A stretch of 64,000 bases of DNA from Myxococcales bacterium (GTDB lineage Bacteria > Myxococcota_A > Polyangia > Haliangiales > Haliangiaceae). Each line of letters starts with the position of its first letter. The stretch's first letter is position 1. Positions 62,748-64,000 of the stretch are shown here, piece after piece. The stretch spans positions 434,001-498,000 of the forward strand of contig JADJUF010000001.1 in assembly GCA_016717005.1 (NCBI GenBank). Reading direction: 5' to 3'. The notes beneath the pieces are model-generated. The model ran no database searches and was not told where the DNA came from. It worked only from the letters and a program-made list of their open reading frames with translations. A program made the position numbers and the translations under genes.

Positions 62748-63052
62748 TCGACCACGCCGCGGCTGACGCCGCCGTGACCGAAGGCGATGACCGCGACCGA
62801 GAGGCCCGCGGCGGCCGGTCTGACCAGGCAGACCGAGCCGTGCTGGCTCCGGGGCCGGCATGGCACCAGGTAGCCGCCGCTGGCGGCCGACCAGCGCCCG
62901 GGCTCGCGCATCACCGCCGGCCCGCCGCGCGGCCGCTGGGTGAACCGGGCCTCAGCGGCGACCGAGTGCTTGCCCACCGGCGTCAGGGCCAAGGTGGCGC
63001 CGGCGCCCACGTCCCAGCAGCCCAGCACCGCCTGCTGGGTCGTGTGGACCAA
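62711..63052 (-). CDS. hypothetical small protein downstream of relA/spoT
   Basis: 113 aa with a TTG start at 63052, uncertain. It is a beta-type protein with regular hydrophobic strands (AVLGCWDVGAGATLALTPVG, VCLVRPAAAGLSVAVIAFGH) and three to four Cys. In the same frame the upstream codons read IAGAAGC just after the relA/spoT stop, like a broken lipobox, but no start codon precedes it. A homologue search is needed. The stretch 62590-62710 to its right holds nothing else recognisable. Confidence 0.35.
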   Translation of the reverse strand: MVHTTQQAVLGCWDVGAGATLALTPVGKHSVAAEARFTQRPRGGPAVMREPGRWSAASGGYLVPCRPRSQHGSVCLVRPAAAGLSVAVIAFGHGGVSRGVVETLVAPRCRARP

Positions 63053-63130
63053 GCGACGCTGGGCGGGGGGACCGGACGACGCCGCGGCAGCGGCGATCCC
63101 CTGGCAGCCGGCCGCCCCCGCGATCCGGCG

Positions 63131-64000
63131 TCAGGCCGGCTCGGCGCTGACGCGGTCGACCGAGTACACGCCCTTGATGCGGGACAGCGACCGGATCACG
63201 GTCTTGAGCTGATCGAGATCCTTCACCGAGGCGTGGAACGTGTTGACCGCGCGGCCCTGCTCGGTGGCGCGGCAGTGGGCCTGGCTGATGTTGACGCCCT
63301 GGTCGGTGAACGACTGGCTGATGATCGCCAGGAGGCCGGGCTTGTCGGCGCACAGCACCTGGATCGCGACCTCGTGGATGACCTTGCCCTGCCCGTCCCA
63401 GGCCACGTCGATCCGGCGATCGGGATCGAGATCGAGGCCCTTCTCGCAGTCGCGGCGGTGGACCGCCACGCCCTTGCCGCGCGAGATGTAGCCGACGACC
63501 GCGTCGCCCGGCAGCGGGCTGCAGCAGCGCGCGAACCGGACCAGGATGTCGTCCTCGCCGTCGACCAGGATCCCGGTCGAGTTCTGGCGGCGCGTGACCT
63601 TGCGGATCAGCTGCCGCAGCACGCCCTCGGGCTTCTCGACCTCGGGCGGCGGCTTCTTGCCGACCTCGGTCGGCAGCTTGTCGATCACCTGCGCCACGGT
63701 GATCTTGCCGTAGCCGACCTGCAGGATCAGCTCGTCGGCGTCGCCCAGCCGCAGCTCGCGCGCGGCCGCGTCGAGCTCCTTCTCGGCCTTGGCCAGGGTC
63801 AGGCTGCGCTTGCGCAGGCCCTTGTCGAGGATGTCCCGGCCCATCGTCAGGGCCCGATCGCGCTGCTCCTTGCGCAGCAGGTAGCGGATCTTGGTGCGGG
63901 CCTTGGCGGTCTTGACCAGCGCCAGCCAGTCCTTGTTGGGCTTCTGGTTGGGGTTGGTGATGATCTCGACGGTGTCGCCGTTGCGCAGCTGGTAGCGCAG
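63131..64000 (-). CDS. RelA/SpoT family (p)ppGpp synthetase/hydrolase, C-terminal part
   Basis: 289 residues are visible; the rest lies beyond 64000. From the edge: the end of the TGS region (LRYQLRNGDTVEIITNPNQK), the helical domain (NKDWLALVKTAKARTKIRYL), the conserved Cys domain (LVRFARCCSPLPGD, GKGVAVHRRDC) and a C-terminal ACT domain (KPGLLAIISQSFTDQGVNIS, FHASVKDLDQLKTVIRSL). These regulate long Rel proteins through the ribosome and amino acids. The N-terminal hydrolase and synthetase domains are out of view, so bifunctionality cannot be checked. Stop at 63131. Confidence 0.93.
   Translation of the reverse strand: MRYQLRNGDTVEIITNPNQKPNKDWLALVKTAKARTKIRYLLRKEQRDRALTMGRDILDKGLRKRSLTLAKAEKELDAAARELRLGDADELILQVGYGKITVAQVIDKLPTEVGKKPPPEVEKPEGVLRQLIRKVTRRQNSTGILVDGEDDILVRFARCCSPLPGDAVVGYISRGKGVAVHRRDCEKGLDLDPDRRIDVAWDGQGKVIHEVAIQVLCADKPGLLAIISQSFTDQGVNISQAHCRATEQGRAVNTFHASVKDLDQLKTVIRSLSRIKGVYSVDRVSAEPA

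Noticed and set aside
62952..63353. Separate minus-strand gene across the relA/spoT end
   Set aside because: It is an out-of-frame reading of the ACT-domain coding region, Arg/Pro/Gly-rich without a start signal.

Overview
The window is about 70% GC and densely coded. It most resembles a myxobacterium-type genome (Myxococcota, Haliangium/Kofleriaceae-like). The reasons are several large Ser/Thr kinases, sigma-54 activators, many cysteine-rich lipoproteins, a complete type II secretion operon with a GspN, a Haliangium-like bacterial microcompartment operon, and two DUF4157 proteins. No tRNA, rRNA, CRISPR array or insertion sequence was seen.

Layout. 1-3.7 kb: two tandem paralogous Ser/Thr kinases (minus strand). 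3.8-5.1 kb: thioredoxin-like 2Fe-2S ferredoxin, Uma2 nuclease-fold protein, small lipoprotein. 5.2-6.1 kb: SprT-like metalloprotease. 6.1-6.5 kb: AT-richer control region with a perfect DnaA box. 6.5-13.3 kb: aspS, inward-rectifier K+ channel, an HtrA-type protease coupled to a catalytically degenerate paralogue, a LuxR-type regulator, moaD/moaE and an alkyltransferase-like protein. 13.4-27.4 kb: gspC to gspN, read leftward and headed by an NtrC-type response regulator, with a candidate sigma-54 promoter at 28.99 kb. 29-36 kb: sensor kinase, lipoprotein and a membrane-embedded PDZ/GAF/sigma-54 activator. 36.3-38.6 kb: cysteine-rich lipoprotein and cyclophilin lipoprotein.

38.7-51.4 kb is the most interesting region. 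A P-loop-like protein is followed by two repeats of the pair [DUF4157 metal-binding effector-like protein + large paralogous propeller/linker/C-domain protein]. A two-domain AAA+ ATPase converges from the other side. No contractile-tail structural gene is in the window. I propose a modular effector/adaptor cassette linked to extracellular contractile injection systems, or a free-standing relative.

51.5-55 kb: microcompartment operon (two tandem-domain shell proteins, one hexameric, one pentameric, one CoA-acylating aldehyde dehydrogenase). 55-64 kb: TolC-family protein, purine nucleoside phosphorylase (YfiH family), hypothetical genes, a zinc-depleted MDR dehydrogenase, a zinc-ribbon kinase with a broken DFG motif, a PilZ protein, a tiny Lys-rich protein, and the C-terminal part of RelA/SpoT.

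Three window-wide patterns stand out. (1) The 3' tails of several genes are copied again just past their stop codons (tail echoes). (2) A TAnnnT -10-like box lies 5-8 nt before the start codon of about ten genes that lack a Shine-Dalgarno sequence, which suggests leaderless transcripts. (3) Five genes carry single-base frameshifts that break obvious protein homology. These are probably uncorrected sequencing indels and should be checked before calling pseudogenes.
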